64,000 nt of DNA from Phocaeicola dorei (GTDB lineage: Bacteria; Bacteroidota; Bacteroidia; Bacteroidales; Bacteroidaceae), in contig NZ_CP046176.1 in NCBI RefSeq assembly GCF_013009555.1, forward strand, positions 2,635,501 through 2,699,500, read 5' to 3'. A program made the position numbers and the translations under genes. The stretch's first letter is position 1. Each line of letters opens with the position of its first letter. Below the pieces are notes generated by a model that saw nothing but the letters and a program-made list of their open reading frames with translations, ran no database searches and was not told where the DNA came from. Below are positions 54,898-63,491 of this stretch, piece by piece.

Positions 54898-55572
54898 ATG
54901 AATACCAATAGTAATAGTTATACTATCATCTATGCTTCGATAATGGTTGTTGTCGTAGCATTCCTGCTGGCATTCGTTTCTTCTTCTTTGAAAGAAACAC
55001 AGTATAAGAACGTGGAAATGGACACCAAGAAACAAATTCTGGCTGCTCTGAACGTTTATGATGTAAAGGATGTCGATGCAGAATTTACAAAATATGAGAT
55101 TAAGGACATGCTGGTTCAGCCGGACGGAACATTGGCTCCTAACGACGGAGCGTTCCAGACTTCTTATAAGGGTGAAATAGCAAACAACCGTCTGCACGTT
55201 TTCGAATGTAATGTAGATGGTCAGACCAAATACATCCTTCCTGTTTACGGTGCCGGACTTTGGGGTCCTGTATGGGGATACATTGCATTAGACCAAGATA
55301 AAGACACCGTATATGGCGTTTATTTCTCACACGCCGGTGAGACTCCGGGTCTGGGTGCGGAAATCACGACAGTTAAGTTTCAAGACCAATTCCTTGGCAA
55401 ACATGTGTTGGAAAACGGTATTGTAGCTTTAGGCGTTGAGAAACATGGCAAGGTGGCAAAACCTGACTATCAGGTAGACGGTATCTCAGGAGGTACTATC
55501 ACTTCTAAGGGTGTAGATGCGATGATTAAGGATTGCCTGAGCATGTACAATTCATTTTTAACTAATAAATAA
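54898..55572 (+). CDS. nqrC: Na+-NQR subunit C
   Basis: A 224-residue protein with one N-terminal membrane helix (IIYASIMVVVVAFLLAF) and a periplasmic FMN-binding domain. The FMN is covalently attached to the Thr of the SGGT motif (DGISGGTITSKG, Thr at about 200). 13 nt after nqrB. Confidence 0.96.
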   Translation: MNTNSNSYTIIYASIMVVVVAFLLAFVSSSLKETQYKNVEMDTKKQILAALNVYDVKDVDAEFTKYEIKDMLVQPDGTLAPNDGAFQTSYKGEIANNRLHVFECNVDGQTKYILPVYGAGLWGPVWGYIALDQDKDTVYGVYFSHAGETPGLGAEITTVKFQDQFLGKHVLENGIVALGVEKHGKVAKPDYQVDGISGGTITSKGVDAMIKDCLSMYNSFLTNK

Positions 55573-55590
55573 GAGGAGGGTAAATAGAAT

Positions 55591-56229
55591 ATGAGCGCAT
55601 TATTTTCTAAAAAGAATAGAGAAGTTCTTTTAACCCCGCTGGGTTTGAATAACCCTGTCACCGTACAGGTGCTCGGTATCTGTTCTGCACTGGCTGTAAC
55701 GGCTCAGTTGGAACCGGCTATCGTAATGGGGCTTTCTGTAACCATTATTACAGCCTTCTCAAACTTCGTTATCTCCTTGTTGCGTAACACCATTCCCAAC
55801 CGTATCCGTATCATCGTTCAGTTGGTGGTTGTTGCTGCATTGGTGACTATCGTTAGTGAAATTTTGAAAGCATTCGCATACGATGTAAGCGTACAGCTTT
55901 CTGTATATGTAGGTTTGATTATTACAAACTGTATCCTGATGGGACGTCTGGAAGCGTTTGCTATGATGAACGGTCCTTGGGAATCATTCCTGGATGGTAT
56001 CGGTAACGGATTGGGTTATGCCAAAATCCTGATTATCGTGGCATTCTTCCGTGAACTGCTGGGTGCAGGTACACTGTTCGGCTTCCAAGTTATCCCGCAG
56101 GCTGTTTATGACTTGGGCTACTTGAACAACGGCTTGATGTTGATGCCTCCTATGGCGTTGATTATCTGCGCTTGTATCATCTGGTACCAACGTGCAAAAC
56201 ACAAAGAATTGCAGGAAAGTAATAATTAA
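55591..56229 (+). CDS. nqrD: Na+-NQR subunit D
   Basis: A 212-residue six-helix membrane protein of the NqrDE/RnfAE family. With NqrE it forms the inverted-repeat pair that binds a [2Fe-2S] centre between Cys residues in the middle of the membrane; ITNCILMGRLEAFA carries one such conserved Cys. Preceded by AGAGGAGGG, an unusually strong purine stretch for this organism. Confidence 0.96.
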   Translation: MSALFSKKNREVLLTPLGLNNPVTVQVLGICSALAVTAQLEPAIVMGLSVTIITAFSNFVISLLRNTIPNRIRIIVQLVVVAALVTIVSEILKAFAYDVSVQLSVYVGLIITNCILMGRLEAFAMMNGPWESFLDGIGNGLGYAKILIIVAFFRELLGAGTLFGFQVIPQAVYDLGYLNNGLMLMPPMALIICACIIWYQRAKHKELQESNN

Positions 56230-56253
56230 TCCCCGCTATAAAACGAAAAGAAT

Positions 56254-56850
56254 ATGGAATATTTAAGTTTGTTTGTAAAGTCCATCTTTGTGGACAATAT
56301 GATTTTCGCATACTTCCTGGGGATGTGTTCTTACCTGGCAGTATCGAAGAACGTAAAGACAGCCGTAGGTCTGGGTGCAGCCGTTACTTTCGTGTTGATT
56401 GTAACTTTGCCGGTGAACTATATGCTGGAAAATTACGTACTGGCACCTAATGCGCTGGTAGAAGGAGTAGACCTCAGTTTCTTGAGCTTTATCCTGTTTA
56501 TTGCCGTTATCGCCGGTATCGTTCAGTTGGTGGAAATGGCGGTTGAACGTTTCAGCCCGTCACTCTATGCTTCATTGGGTATCTTCCTTCCGCTGATTGC
56601 TGTAAACTGTGCTATCATGGGTGCTTCACTGTTTATGCAGCAACGTCATTTCATCAACATTGGCGAGGCAACAACTTACGCTTTGGGCTCAGGTATCGGT
56701 TGGGCACTGGCTATTATCGGTCTGGCTGCTATCCGTGAAAAAATGGCTTACTCTGATGTTCCCGCTCCTTTGAAAGGTCTGGGTATCACTTTCATCACTG
56801 TAGGTTTGATGGCAATGGCATTTATGTGTTTCTCTGGTTTGAAAATCTAA
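56254..56850 (+). CDS. nqrE: Na+-NQR subunit E
   Basis: A 198-residue membrane paralogue of NqrD with six helices; conserved segments are [16 protein letters not shown] and AVNCIMGASL-like [17 protein letters not shown]. The cysteines in MCSY and NCAIM correspond to the intramembrane Fe-S ligands. Confidence 0.96.
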   Translation: MEYLSLFVKSIFVDNMIFAYFLGMCSYLAVSKNVKTAVGLGAAVTFVLIVTLPVNYMLENYVLAPNALVEGVDLSFLSFILFIAVIAGIVQLVEMAVERFSPSLYASLGIFLPLIAVNCAIMGASLFMQQRHFINIGEATTYALGSGIGWALAIIGLAAIREKMAYSDVPAPLKGLGITFITVGLMAMAFMCFSGLKI

Positions 56851-56868
56851 AAGGAAAGGAATAAGACA

Positions 56869-58143
56869 ATGGATATGAATTTAATATTAGCTAGTATTGG
56901 AGTATTCCTTGGAATTATCCTTCTGCTCGTTGTTATTTTGCTGGTAGCTAAGCAGTATCTTACTCCGAGCGGCAAAGTAAAGATAACTATCAATGGAGAG
57001 AAAGAACTGGAAGTAGAACAAGGTTCAACTTTGCTGAACACCCTGTCTGTTAATGGTATATACCTGTCATCGGCTTGTGGTGGTAAAGGTTCTTGCGGTC
57101 AATGTAAATGCCAGGTTGTAGAAGGCGGTGGTGAGATTCTTCCTTCTGAAAAAGGACATTTCAGCCGTAAACAACAACAGGATCATTGGCGTCTGGGTTG
57201 CCAGGTGAAAGTAAAAGGAGACCTGGGCATCAAGATTGATGAATCTGTAATGGGTGTTAAGGAATGGGAATGCGAAGTAATCAGCAACAAGAACGTTGCC
57301 ACTTTCATCAAAGAGTTTATTGTGGCTTTGCCGAAAGGTGAACACATGGACTTTGTTCCGGGTTCATACGCCCAGATTAAGATTCCTAAATTTGAAATGG
57401 ACTACAACAAGGATATTGACAAAGACCTTATCGGTCCGGAGTATCTGCCCGCATGGGAAAAATTCGGCCTGTTCGGCTTGAAATGCAAGAATACGGAAGA
57501 AACAATCCGTGCTTACTCTATGGCCAACTATCCTGCCGAGGGCGACCGTATCATGCTGACAGTACGTATCGCTACTCCTCCGTTCAAACCGAAAGATCAG
57601 GGTCCCGGCTTTATGGATGTGAATCCGGGTATCGCTTCATCTTACATTTTCACGCTGAAACCGGGTGACAAGGTAACGATGAGTGGTCCTTACGGAGACT
57701 TCCACCCGATCTTCGATTCTAAGAAGGAAATGATTTGGGTAGGTGGTGGTGCCGGTATGGCTCCATTGCGTGCGCAGATTATGCACATGACCAAGACACT
57801 GCACACTACCGACCGTGAACTTCACTATTTCTATGGTGCGCGTGCATTGAATGAAGTATTCTATCTGCAAGATTTCCAGCAATTGGAAAAAGACTTCCCG
57901 AACTTCCACTTCCATCTGGCTTTGGACCGTCCGGATCCCGCAGCCGATGCAGCAGGCGTGAAGTATACCGCAGGTTTCGTTCACAATGTGATGTATGAAA
58001 CTTATCTGAAGGATCACGAAGCTCCCGAAGATATTGAATACTACATGTGTGGTCCCGGTCCGATGTCTAATGCAGTCGTTAAGATGCTGGATAGTCTGGG
58101 TGTTGAACCTTCTTCTATCATGTACGATAACTTCGGAGGATAA
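56869..58143 (+). CDS. nqrF: Na+-NQR subunit F (NADH-oxidising)
   Basis: A 424-residue electron-entry subunit: one N-terminal membrane helix (about 5-27), a ferredoxin-like [2Fe-2S] domain with Cys70, Cys76, Cys79 and Cys111, a FAD-binding domain (AYSMANYPAEG) and a C-terminal NADH domain (GGGAGMAPLRAQI, MCGPGPMSNAV). It takes electrons from NADH and passes them through FAD and the Fe-S centre to the other subunits. Last gene of the operon; a strong terminator follows. Confidence 0.97.
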   Translation: MDMNLILASIGVFLGIILLLVVILLVAKQYLTPSGKVKITINGEKELEVEQGSTLLNTLSVNGIYLSSACGGKGSCGQCKCQVVEGGGEILPSEKGHFSRKQQQDHWRLGCQVKVKGDLGIKIDESVMGVKEWECEVISNKNVATFIKEFIVALPKGEHMDFVPGSYAQIKIPKFEMDYNKDIDKDLIGPEYLPAWEKFGLFGLKCKNTEETIRAYSMANYPAEGDRIMLTVRIATPPFKPKDQGPGFMDVNPGIASSYIFTLKPGDKVTMSGPYGDFHPIFDSKKEMIWVGGGAGMAPLRAQIMHMTKTLHTTDRELHYFYGARALNEVFYLQDFQQLEKDFPNFHFHLALDRPDPAADAAGVKYTAGFVHNVMYETYLKDHEAPEDIEYYMCGPGPMSNAVVKMLDSLGVEPSSIMYDNFGG

Positions 58144-58175
58144 TATCAGGATCTCCTTTTATTAATAATGAAAAT

Positions 58176-58210
58176 AAGCCCGGTAAAAGTGAACTTTTAT
58201 CGGGCTTTTT
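58176..58210 (+). terminator. Terminator of the nqr operon
   Basis: A 14-bp stem (58176-58189 with 58194-58207, one G-U pair), a 4-nt loop TGAA and a T run. Confidence 0.93.
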
Positions 58211-58239
58211 CTTTACTTTTGTATAAAACGAAAATAAAT

Positions 58240-59553
58240 ATGATAGAGAACATACTAGCCAATTTGAAAATTGAGCGACTGAACCCGATGCAAGAGGCGT
58301 CCATTGATGCTTGGAAAGAGGGAAAAGACTTAATATTATTGTCTCCTACGGGATCCGGCAAGACGTTAGCTTATCTGTTGCCTTTGGTGCAGAGTTTGAA
58401 GCCTGGTATAACAGGCGTACAGGCTATAGTGCTGGTTCCTTCCCGGGAGCTGGCTTTACAAATAGATCAGGTATTCAAATCCATGAATACGCCATTCAAG
58501 GCTGTAAGTTGCTATGGTGGACGACCTGCCATGGAAGAGCACCGTACCATCAAAGGGGTGCAGCCATCAGTTATCATCGGTACACCGGGCCGTATGAATG
58601 ACCATCTTTCCAAACAGAATTTTGATGCAGACACGGTTTCCATTTTGATAATAGATGAATTTGATAAATGTCTGGAATTCGGTTTTCAGGAAGAGATGGC
58701 GACTGTCATAGGACAGTTACCCGGTCTGCAACGCCGTTTTCTGTTGTCGGCCACCGATGCGGAAGAGATTCCGCAGTTTACGGGGCTGAACAAGACCATT
58801 AAATTGAATTTTTTAAATCCGGAAGAGCAGCTTACCCAGCGACTGCATTTATATAAGGTACTATCTCCGGAAAAAGACAAACTTGAAACCTTGTATAAAC
58901 TACTTTGTACCTTGGGAAGCCAATCGACATTGGTTTTCTGTAATCACCGTGAAAGTGTGGAAAGGGTAGGAAAGTATCTTCAATCCAAGAAGTTTCAATG
59001 TGGCATTTTTCATGGCGGCATGGAACAGGATGACCGTGAACGCTCCCTATATAAATTCCGCAACGGAAGTTGCCATGTGCTTATTTCTACCGATCTGGCC
59101 GCTCGCGGACTGGATATCCCCGAAATAGAGAACGTGGTACATTATCATCTACCTGCCAATGAGGACGGTTATATCCATCGTAACGGACGTACCGCCCGTT
59201 GGGAAGCCGAAGGAAATTCATACGTTATTCTTCATGCTGAAGAAACACTGCCCGGATATATAGCCGATGAGCCGGAAGAATTCATATTGCCCCAAGTGCC
59301 TCCCAAGCCGTCCTTGCCCGAATACGTAACATTATATATAGGGAAAGGCAAAAAAGATAAAATCAATAAGATAGATATTGTGGGCTTTCTCTTTAAAAAA
59401 GGTAACTTGAATAAAGACGAAATAGGACGGATTGATGTAAAGGACCACTATTCTTTTGCAGCCGTATCTCGCAAAAAGATAAAACAAACTTTGAATTTAA
59501 TACGAAACGAGAAGATAAAGGGCATAAAAACACTTATTGAAGAAGCCAAATAA
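58240..59553 (+). CDS. DEAD-box RNA helicase, DbpA-like
   Basis: An ATP-dependent RNA helicase of 437 residues, starting MIENILANLKIERLNPMQEA; the frame is open from 58168, but that part overlaps the nqr terminator. Motif I SPTGSGKT is at 35-42. Motif II reads DEFD (139-142) rather than DEAD, and later SAT and HRNGRTAR are present. The C-terminal 75 residues (VTLYIGKGKKDKINKIDIVG to the end) match the DbpA RNA-binding domain, which in E. coli and Bacillus recognises 23S rRNA hairpin 92. A role in 50S ribosome assembly is therefore likely. A -7 element TACTTTTG lies at 58214-58221. Confidence 0.9.
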   Translation: MIENILANLKIERLNPMQEASIDAWKEGKDLILLSPTGSGKTLAYLLPLVQSLKPGITGVQAIVLVPSRELALQIDQVFKSMNTPFKAVSCYGGRPAMEEHRTIKGVQPSVIIGTPGRMNDHLSKQNFDADTVSILIIDEFDKCLEFGFQEEMATVIGQLPGLQRRFLLSATDAEEIPQFTGLNKTIKLNFLNPEEQLTQRLHLYKVLSPEKDKLETLYKLLCTLGSQSTLVFCNHRESVERVGKYLQSKKFQCGIFHGGMEQDDRERSLYKFRNGSCHVLISTDLAARGLDIPEIENVVHYHLPANEDGYIHRNGRTARWEAEGNSYVILHAEETLPGYIADEPEEFILPQVPPKPSLPEYVTLYIGKGKKDKINKIDIVGFLFKKGNLNKDEIGRIDVKDHYSFAAVSRKKIKQTLNLIRNEKIKGIKTLIEEAK

Positions 59554-59730
59554 TGACAATTTGTCAATTCTCGAAATGAAATGATTAAAGAATAATTCAA
59601 AAAGATATTTTTTTTATGCTTTAGATCATTGTTTACTAGGGATGTAGTTACAAAATGAAAGCATAAAAATTCAGATTTAACTAATTTGAAAGAAAATTAT
59701 GCGGAAATTCGTAAATTTATTAGCGATTTT

Positions 59731-59761
59731 TTTGGAAAACTGAAAATAATGTGTAATTTCG
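59731..59761 (+). promoter_or_regulatory. serC promoter
   Basis: TTTG at 59731-59734, a 19-nt spacer, and TAATTTCG at 59754-59761 (7/8 match to TAnnTTTG). It lies 46 nt before the serC ATG. Confidence 0.7.
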
Positions 59762-59807
59762 CCCAATGTAAGATATAAACAAATTGTATAACCAAAACAA
59801 ACTTCAA

Positions 59808-60878
59808 ATGAAAAAGCATAATTTCAATGCGGGACCATCTATCTTGCCTCGCGAGGTAATTGAGAAAACAGCACAAGCCGTTCTTGATTTTAATGGTTCT
59901 GGTCTTTCCATCATGGAAATCAGTCACCGTGCTAAAGATTTTCAGCCTGTAGTAGACGAAGCTGTTGCTTTGTTTAAGGAACTGTTGAACATCCCGGAAG
60001 GGTACTCGGTACTATTCTTGGGAGGTGGAGCCAGCTTGGAATTCTGTATGATACCTTTCAATTTCCTCGAAAAAAAAGCTGCTTACCTGAATACAGGCGT
60101 ATGGGCTAAGAAAGCGATGAAAGAAGCCAAGGCTTTCGGTGAGGTAGTAGAAGTAGCATCTTCCGCTGAAGCGACCTATACCTATATTCCCAAAGATTAT
60201 ACGGTTCCCGCTGATGCAGATTATTTCCACGTCACAACTAATAACACAATCTATGGAACAGAACTTCATGAAGACCTGGATTCTCCGGTTCCTATGATTG
60301 CTGATATGTCATCTGATATTTTCTCTCGTCCTATTGACGTTTCTAGATATATTTGTATCTATGGCGGTGCGCAGAAGAATTTGGCTCCAGCCGGTGTTAC
60401 TTTCGTTATTGTAAAGAACGATGCTGTGGGCAAGGTATCACGCTATATCCCTACTATGCTGAATTATCAGACTCACATTGACGGCGGCTCTATGTTCAAC
60501 ACACCTCCTGTACTTCCTATTTATGCCGCTTTGCAGACTTTACGCTGGATAAAAGCTAACGGTGGTGTAGCAGAAATGCAGAAACGTGCTAAAGAGAAAG
60601 CAGACATGTTGTATGCTGAAATAGACCGTAACAAAATGTTCCGTGGCACAGTAACGGATAAAGCCGACCGTTCTTATATGAACATTTGCTTTGTGATGAA
60701 TGACGAATACAAAGAGCTGGAAGCCGATTTCATGAAATTTGCCACAGAAAGAGGTATGGTGGGTATTAAGGGACACCGTTCTGTAGGTGGTTTCCGTGCA
60801 TCTTGCTACAACGCCATGCCGAAGGAAAGCGTTCAGGCTTTGATTGACTGCATGCAGGAATTTGAGAAACTTCATTAA
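59808..60878 (+). CDS. serC: Phosphoserine aminotransferase
   Basis: PLP enzyme of serine synthesis, converting 3-phosphohydroxypyruvate and glutamate to phosphoserine and 2-oxoglutarate. The 356 residues starting [20 protein letters not shown] are typical. The PLP lysine lies in [12 protein letters not shown] (about 182-193) and the phosphate-binding segment [10 protein letters not shown] near 72-81. An upstream TTG at 59784 is rejected. serA follows, making the preceding pathway step, with a repeat in between. Confidence 0.97.
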   Translation: MKKHNFNAGPSILPREVIEKTAQAVLDFNGSGLSIMEISHRAKDFQPVVDEAVALFKELLNIPEGYSVLFLGGGASLEFCMIPFNFLEKKAAYLNTGVWAKKAMKEAKAFGEVVEVASSAEATYTYIPKDYTVPADADYFHVTTNNTIYGTELHEDLDSPVPMIADMSSDIFSRPIDVSRYICIYGGAQKNLAPAGVTFVIVKNDAVGKVSRYIPTMLNYQTHIDGGSMFNTPPVLPIYAALQTLRWIKANGGVAEMQKRAKEKADMLYAEIDRNKMFRGTVTDKADRSYMNICFVMNDEYKELEADFMKFATERGMVGIKGHRSVGGFRASCYNAMPKESVQALIDCMQEFEKLH

Positions 60879-60886
60879 TAATTATG

Positions 60887-60964
60887 TTCACCACAGATTA
60901 TACGAATTACACAGATAGGAACAATAAATGGAATCTGTGATAATCCGTGCTAATCTGTGGTGAA
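60887..60964. repeat. Intergenic inverted repeat (CACAGATTA type) between serC and serA
   Basis: Outer perfect 14-bp arms, TTCACCACAGATTA (60887-60900) and its complement (60951-60964), enclose a second imperfect pair (ATTACACAGAT / ATCTGTGATAAT). The nested form resembles a dispersed REP-like palindrome. It would fold as one long RNA hairpin in the serC-serA transcript. Confidence 0.6.
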
Positions 60965-60985
60965 TCTTTTTAATACAATAAGACC

Positions 60986-61906
60986 ATGAAAGTATTAGTA
61001 GCAACAGACAAGCCGTTTGCAAAAGTTGCAGTAGACGGTATCCGTAAAGAAATAGAAGCAGCAGGTTATGAACTTGTATTGCTGGAAAAATATGGTGAAA
61101 AAGCCAAATTACTGGAAGCTGTAAAGGACGTTAACGCCATCATTATCCGAAGTGATATTATTGATGCCGAAGTATTGGATGCGGCAAAAGAACTGAAAAT
61201 CGTAGTACGTGCAGGAGCAGGTTATGATAACGTGGATTTGGCGGCTGCTACGGCACACAATGTATGTGTTATGAATACTCCGGGACAGAATTCCAATGCA
61301 GTAGCCGAACTGGCTTTTGGCATGATGGTGATGGCTGTCCGCAATTTCTATAACGGGACTTCGGGTACTGAACTGATGGGCAAGAAGTTAGGTATCCATG
61401 CATACGGTAATGTAGGTCGCAATGTGGCTCGTATTGCTAAAGGTTTTGGCATGGATATTTATGCTTTTGACGCTTTCTGCCCGAAAGAAGTAATTGAAAA
61501 AGATGGTGTGAAAGCTGTTTCTTCTGCTGAGGAACTGTATGCTGCTTGTAATGTAGTGTCCCTGCATATTCCTGCTACGGCTGAAACTAAAAATTCCATC
61601 AACTATGAATTGGTTAACAAGATGCCTAAAGGAGGAGTATTGGTAAATACTGCCCGTAAGGAAGTGATCAATGAAGCGGAATTAATCAAACTGATGGAAG
61701 AACGAACCGACTTAAAGTATGTTACTGATATCATGCCGGTTGCCCATGCTGAGTTCTCAGAAAAATTTGCCGGCCGCTATTTCTCTACACCGAAAAAGAT
61801 GGGAGCCCAGACGGCTGAAGCAAATATCAACGCAGGTATTGCTGCTGCCAGACAAATTGTAGGCTTCCTGAAAGATGGTTGTGAAAAGTTCAGAGTAAAT
61901 AAGTAA
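60986..61906 (+). CDS. serA: D-3-phosphoglycerate dehydrogenase (short form)
   Basis: Converts 3-phosphoglycerate to 3-phosphohydroxypyruvate with NAD+, the first step of serine synthesis. The 306 residues contain only the substrate- and NAD-binding domains (AYGNVGRNVARIAKGFG near 142-158; VRAGAGYDNVDL near 74-85; the catalytic PVAHAEF region at 251-257). There is no C-terminal ACT domain, so it is probably not feedback-inhibited by serine in the E. coli way. Preceded by serC and an intergenic hairpin repeat. Confidence 0.93.
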   Translation: MKVLVATDKPFAKVAVDGIRKEIEAAGYELVLLEKYGEKAKLLEAVKDVNAIIIRSDIIDAEVLDAAKELKIVVRAGAGYDNVDLAAATAHNVCVMNTPGQNSNAVAELAFGMMVMAVRNFYNGTSGTELMGKKLGIHAYGNVGRNVARIAKGFGMDIYAFDAFCPKEVIEKDGVKAVSSAEELYAACNVVSLHIPATAETKNSINYELVNKMPKGGVLVNTARKEVINEAELIKLMEERTDLKYVTDIMPVAHAEFSEKFAGRYFSTPKKMGAQTAEANINAGIAAARQIVGFLKDGCEKFRVNK

Positions 61907-61916
61907 TCCAATAACC

Positions 61917-61985
61917 GCAGGGGCGGATTGAATCCGACCGAATGCATATAGCTTATGTTTTCGGGCGAATGCAATTCGCCCCTGC
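61917..61985. repeat. Intergenic GCAGGGGCG inverted repeat between serA and DUF1015
   Basis: Outer 13-bp arms (61917-61929 with 61973-61985, one G-U pair) enclose a perfect 8-bp hairpin (61963-61970 with 61974-61981) and a small palindrome CGGATTGAATCCG (61924-61936). The motif GGGCGAATGCAATTCGCCC looks like a dispersed repeat. Confidence 0.6.
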
Positions 61986-62011
61986 AAGTAAAATCTAATA
62001 CCTTTATTTTT

Positions 62012-63259
62012 ATGGCAATAATAAAACCCTTCAAAGGCATCCGCCCTCCGAAAGAATTGGTAGAACAAGTAGCTTCACGCCCATACGACGTACTGAATTC
62101 TGAAGAAGCACGTGAGGAAGCGAAAGGTAATGAAAAGTCACTTTATCATATTATTAAACCGGAAATTGATTTCCCTGCCGGAACAGACGAACACGATCCT
62201 AAAGTATATGAGAAGGCTGCCGAAAATTTCCAGATGTTTCAGGACAAGGGCTGGTTGGTGCAAGACGGAAAAGAAAATTATTATGTATATGCACAAACCA
62301 TGAATGGCAAAACCCAATATGGGTTGGTGGTAGGAGCGTATGTTCCCGATTATATGAACGGGGTCATCAAAAAACATGAACTGACCCGTCGTGATAAGGA
62401 GGAAGACCGCATGAAACATGTCCGCGTAAATAATGCCAATATAGAACCGGTATTCTTTGCTTACCCGGATAATGCGGAATTAGATGCTATCGTTAAGAAA
62501 TATACTTCACAACAGCCGGAATATGATTTTATCGCTCTGGGTGACGGTTTCGGACATTCATTCTGGGTGATCGACAAAGAAGAAGATATAACAGCTATCA
62601 CAAAAGCTTTCAAAGCTATGCCGGCTCTTTATATTGCCGATGGCCATCATCGCTCGGCTGCTGCCGCCTTGGTAGGTGCCGAAAAAGCGCAGCAAAATGC
62701 AAACCATCAGGGAAATGAGGAATACAATTACTTTATGGCTGTATGTTTCCCGGCCAACCAGCTGACTATTATTGATTACAATCGTGTTGTAAAAGACTTG
62801 AACGGGCTGTCTCCGGAACAATTCCTGACCGCTGTCAGCAAGAATTTTGTAGTAGAAGAGAAAGGTATTGAGGTTTATAAACCGCAGGCTCTTCACAATT
62901 TCTCTCTCTATCTGGACGGTAAATGGTACAGCTTGACAGCAAAACCGGGCACATACGATGACAATGATCCTATCGGAGTATTAGACGTGACTATTTCTTC
63001 CAACTTGATATTGGATGAAATATTGGGAATCAAGGATCTTCGTTCCGACAAACGGATTGACTTTGTAGGTGGTATCCGTGGCTTGGAGGAATTAAAGAAG
63101 CGTGTGGACAGCGGTGAAATGAAAGTGGCTTTGGCCCTTTATCCTGTTTCTATGAAACAATTAATGGATATTGCCGATACCGGTAATATTATGCCGCCCA
63201 AAACAACTTGGTTTGAACCGAAACTTCGTTCGGGATTGGTTATTCATAAACTGAGCTGA
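62012..63259 (+). CDS. DUF1015 family protein
   Basis: A 415-residue cytosolic protein of the DUF1015 family, function unproven. Conserved segments are the start AIIKPFKGIRPPKELVEQVA with RPYDVL, then KSLYHIIKPE, YIADGHHRSAAAA near 209-221 (histidines resembling an active or metal site) and FVGGIRGLEEL. An in-frame ATG at 61955 lies inside the repeat and is rejected. It follows serC-serA; members of the family are often found beside serine genes in anaerobes, so a link to serine or phosphoserine metabolism is inferred. Confidence 0.88.
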   Translation: MAIIKPFKGIRPPKELVEQVASRPYDVLNSEEAREEAKGNEKSLYHIIKPEIDFPAGTDEHDPKVYEKAAENFQMFQDKGWLVQDGKENYYVYAQTMNGKTQYGLVVGAYVPDYMNGVIKKHELTRRDKEEDRMKHVRVNNANIEPVFFAYPDNAELDAIVKKYTSQQPEYDFIALGDGFGHSFWVIDKEEDITAITKAFKAMPALYIADGHHRSAAAALVGAEKAQQNANHQGNEEYNYFMAVCFPANQLTIIDYNRVVKDLNGLSPEQFLTAVSKNFVVEEKGIEVYKPQALHNFSLYLDGKWYSLTAKPGTYDDNDPIGVLDVTISSNLILDEILGIKDLRSDKRIDFVGGIRGLEELKKRVDSGEMKVALALYPVSMKQLMDIADTGNIMPPKTTWFEPKLRSGLVIHKLS

Positions 63260-63269
63260 TCAATATAGA

Positions 63270-63314
63270 ACACGGACAGAAGAACAAACCTGCATTTTCC
63301 CTCTCTGTCCGTGT
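63270..63314 (+). terminator. Hairpin after the serine operon
   Basis: A perfect 11-bp stem (63270-63280 with 63304-63314) with a 23-nt loop. No T run follows closely, so the strength is uncertain. Confidence 0.6.
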
Positions 63315-63431
63315 CCGTTCATTTCATATAATTTTTTCAGCAGCTACAGGTGATATAAATTCTTTTATATTTGTTGATTAGGTATAATCTAAATAAATAG
63401 ATGTTAGATTGAAAGAATAAAGCACTTTTCC

Positions 63432-63462
63432 TTTGTTTATTGCTAACAAATATCTAATTTCG
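63432..63462 (+). promoter_or_regulatory. Promoter of the EamA transporter gene
   Basis: TTTG at 63432-63435, a 19-nt spacer and TAATTTCG at 63455-63462, the same arrangement as the serC promoter. It is 29 nt before the start codon. Confidence 0.7.
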
Positions 63463-63491
63463 CGCCGATTTTAAAGCGTGTAATAAAAACG

